Part shown: positions 62,101-64,000 of the stretch, one piece after another
Position numbering within the stretch: the first letter of the stretch is position 1
Layout: every line of letters begins with the position of its first letter
Source of the DNA: Salisapilia sapeloensis
Taxonomy: Eukaryota > Oomycota > Peronosporomycetes > Peronosporales > Salisapiliaceae
DNA length: 64,000 bases
Assembly (NCBI GenBank): GCA_023334545.1
Contig: JAADVB010000037.1
Span: 1-64,000, forward strand
Reading direction: 5' to 3'
The notes under the pieces: generated by a model
The model's input: only the letters and a program-made list of their open reading frames with translations
Databases searched by the model: none
Told to the model about the DNA's origin: nothing
Made by a program: the position numbers and the translations under genes

Positions 62101-63176
62101 TTGCTGGACTTAATGCTGCGATCATAATCGTTTTAGAGTTACCTCCAAGAGAGTCCTTCAGTAAATAAGTCAGCTTGGAATTACGAAATGGAATGACGAT
62201 GCCCTTCTTTCCATTGGCAGCATCTGCAAGTGCTGATATGCAATTTCCCAAAGACGATAGTGACTGATTGATTGCTGCGCCTTCCTTCAGTCGAAAGCCA
62301 GTCGCACCTGTGCTAGCAGCTCGTTCACTTCCGGCTAAATCGATGAGATTGATACGACTAACTTTCTCATGCGTCTTATCTGATATAGGGTCTTTTTCTA
62401 CTTGCGTCAATGTCACTTGAAAGATCGTGTGCGCACGGGAGCTCGTTGCGTTCATGTTCGTCGCTGCCGTCGTCCTGGACAAGATTCCAGTATCCATTAA
62501 CTACGCAAAGTGAGGTTGTTTATCTCTAGAGTGTTCATACAGCACTCACCCGACTGATTTCCTCGTACGAGCTGACTGCACTACGCGTTAAACCCTCTGC
62601 GTAAGGTCCTTGGCTCGGATGATCCCGAACCTTTAAATTGTCCATCACCGGATTAAACAAATCTACAAGTACGATCAATCAGGATCGGTTGGAAGATTGG
62701 AATGACAGGACGAATGTACCTTTGACTCGCTCATTGTAGATTTCCATCATACTCGCTTCAACTTTAAAGGTCACCTCGTTCGGATCGCTTGCTTGGATGC
62801 GTGCGAAGATAACCTCACATGCACGAGGGATGATCCCTTTATCCTCTCCATACCCAACCATGGAGAATGACTTACCAGACCCGGTCTGACCATATGCGAA
62901 CAGACTGACATTGAACCCTTGCCAAGCGTGTTCCAGAACAGTAATCCCAAGATCATTCCAGACAGTCTCTTGAGAGGCAAAACTCGGATGATTGGATGGC
63001 AGGAAACTATTGTAGCTGTAGTCGAATGTAAAGCTTTTATCAACACCGGACTCGGGGTCTGTGATGATCGTTTGCTGCATCTGTGGCAGCATCCGCAGAC
63101 AGCAAGAGGCTGCCATGCCTCTCTCTCGCTCATTAAAAGGACGTACTCGTACAGCAACTTGCACATTGTCCGACAT
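59129..63176 (-). CDS. Kinesin-3 family motor with FHA domain and CaaX-like end
   Basis: Exons are 62720-63176, 62550-62662 and 59129-62500 (introns 57 and 49 nt), giving 1313 residues. The motor domain has VQVAVRVRPFNERE, P-loop GQTGSGKS (96-103), switch I SSRAH and switch II DLAGSERA (244-249). A neck coil follows, then an FHA domain at about 482-580 (NKIGREDATQTQNI, GVTAEHCVIHR), coiled coil, and a KIF1B-type region with a C2-like stretch (LRLNVVIDRLEGIPGRRCQD). No PH domain was seen at the C terminus; instead the chain ends with a Lys-rich tail and GCTIT, fitting a CaaX box. Such motors carry vesicles toward microtubule plus ends. Confidence 0.92.
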
Positions 63177-63411
63177 ATCGCCCTACGAAGCTCGTCTCAC
63201 ACATCCTAATTATAAGTCATCATGCGTTTCATTCGCGTGACAGCATTGTACCATCTACGGTGCTTCTACAATCTACCACCGATTTACATATCTTCAACAA
63301 AGTATGGTCGGTCGACCCTTGACGGCCACAAACTTCGGACACAAGCATAGACACGCTGACCGCCGGAAGTGTATCTCGCACTTGCTACATTTCAAGTCCC
63401 TCGATCTATTC

Positions 63412-64000
63412 ATGCAAGTGCTATGGGCTGTACGTGACCGGGCAATGCACCCTAGGACGCTGCTAGGTGCGCGTAGCCGCATCTTGTCGACGCAGAGCTC
63501 GGCAGTGGCATCGCAAGCGCCAGCTAGCACCGTCCCGGCGGAAAAGATGAGCCAACGCGATGCTTTCAAGCACAACCTGACCATCTACTCGCAATTGTCC
63601 AAGTCTAGGCTCAGCGCTCTTGTCGTGATGACGAGTGGAGCAGGCTTCCTCATGGCAGGTGGACCCATCGCCTGGGGTCCTCTCGCTGCCTGCACCGTAG
63701 GTACGTCTCTAGCCGCTGCCTCAGCGAATACGTGGAACCAGATCTGGGAAATCGAACTGGATGGCAAGATGCAGCGCACTCGCCACCGACCACTTCCCAG
63801 CGGACGCGTTTCTCGTGAGAAAGCTGTGCGCTTTGGTGTTGGTACCGCCGCTGTGAGCACTGCGTTGCTCGCGACGTGTTGCAACCCTCTTACAGCTGCT
63901 CTGGGTGCATCCAACATTGGTCTTTATGCTCTAGCGTACACGCCTATGAAGACCAGGAGCGAATGGAACACATGGGTAGGCGCGGTGGTCGGAGCCATTC
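63412..64000 (+). CDS. COX10: Protoheme IX farnesyltransferase COX10, 3' partial
   Basis: The ATG is at 63412 and the frame runs off the window end, so 196 residues are visible. An N-terminal basic leader (LWAVRDRAMHPRTLLGARSR) suits mitochondrial targeting. The UbiA-type core follows: YSQLSKSRLSALVVMTSGAG, the signature ASANTWNQIWEIELDGKMQR with the prenyl-diphosphate-binding Asn and Asp residues, and TRHRPLPSGRVS. COX10 farnesylates heme b to heme o for cytochrome c oxidase in the mitochondrial inner membrane. The gene is divergent from the kinesin gene across 235 bp. Confidence 0.93.
   Translation, partial: MQVLWAVRDRAMHPRTLLGARSRILSTQSSAVASQAPASTVPAEKMSQRDAFKHNLTIYSQLSKSRLSALVVMTSGAGFLMAGGPIAWGPLAACTVGTSLAAASANTWNQIWEIELDGKMQRTRHRPLPSGRVSREKAVRFGVGTAAVSTALLATCCNPLTAALGASNIGLYALAYTPMKTRSEWNTWVGAVVGAI

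Overview
The window is nuclear DNA from an oomycete (stramenopile); Peronosporales is an inference. The basis is mid-range GC, very compact gene spacing, GT-AG introns mostly of 45-62 nt, oomycete-type initiator sequences (CA[T/C]T[T/C][T/C]) ahead of several genes, and a gene set typical of these organisms: calcium-dependent protein kinase, tandem CxxxxC/HGGG zinc repeats usually mislabelled WRKY19, PITH-domain protein, fused purine enzyme and a kinesin-3. About 37 protein genes are supported. I see no rRNA, tRNA, CRISPR array or intact transposon.

Layout. 1-7.6 kb: a tandem pair of large membrane proteins resembling the fungal TRP/FLC channel family, each with a Ser/Asp/Gly/Pro-rich repeat ectodomain, separated by an MFS transporter. 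7.7-19 kb: an ASC-1 (TRIP4)-type zinc-finger protein, small unknown proteins, a RhoGAP-ELMO fusion, gamma-glutamyl hydrolase and the HGGG zinc-repeat protein. 19-28.6 kb: S-formylglutathione hydrolase, a multifunctional purine enzyme with the order (PurH-like)-GARS-GART-AIRS, a predicted prenylated protein, an RCC1-repeat protein and a PITH protein. 28.6-40.7 kb: very dense small intron-rich genes: a coiled-coil protein, a HEI10-type meiotic RING protein with about 15 exons, an IQ-motif protein, a TBP-related factor, FCF1, a CD2BP2/Snu40-type GYF protein, a CUE protein, a folate-receptor-like membrane protein, LSM12 and complex I NDUFB7. 40.8-53.3 kb: a large acidic single-pass membrane protein, CDPK, TCF25/Rqc1, an EDR2-C protein, a DGAT1/ACAT-type acyltransferase, a histidine phosphatase and a DTW-zinc-knuckle fusion. 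54-64 kb: SEC24, a PH-domain protein, a kinesin-3 with a CaaX-like C terminus, and the start of COX10.

Genes alternate strand almost one by one. Divergent pairs share 95-300 bp upstream regions and convergent pairs end 27-90 bp apart. Most genes are housekeeping (ribosome biogenesis, splicing, COPII, mitochondrial assembly, purine and folate metabolism). They do not form one pathway, although the purine enzyme, gamma-glutamyl hydrolase and folate-receptor-like protein all touch folate chemistry. Splice junctions were read by eye from GT/AG sites that restore the reading frame and family similarity; they are models, not transcript evidence.
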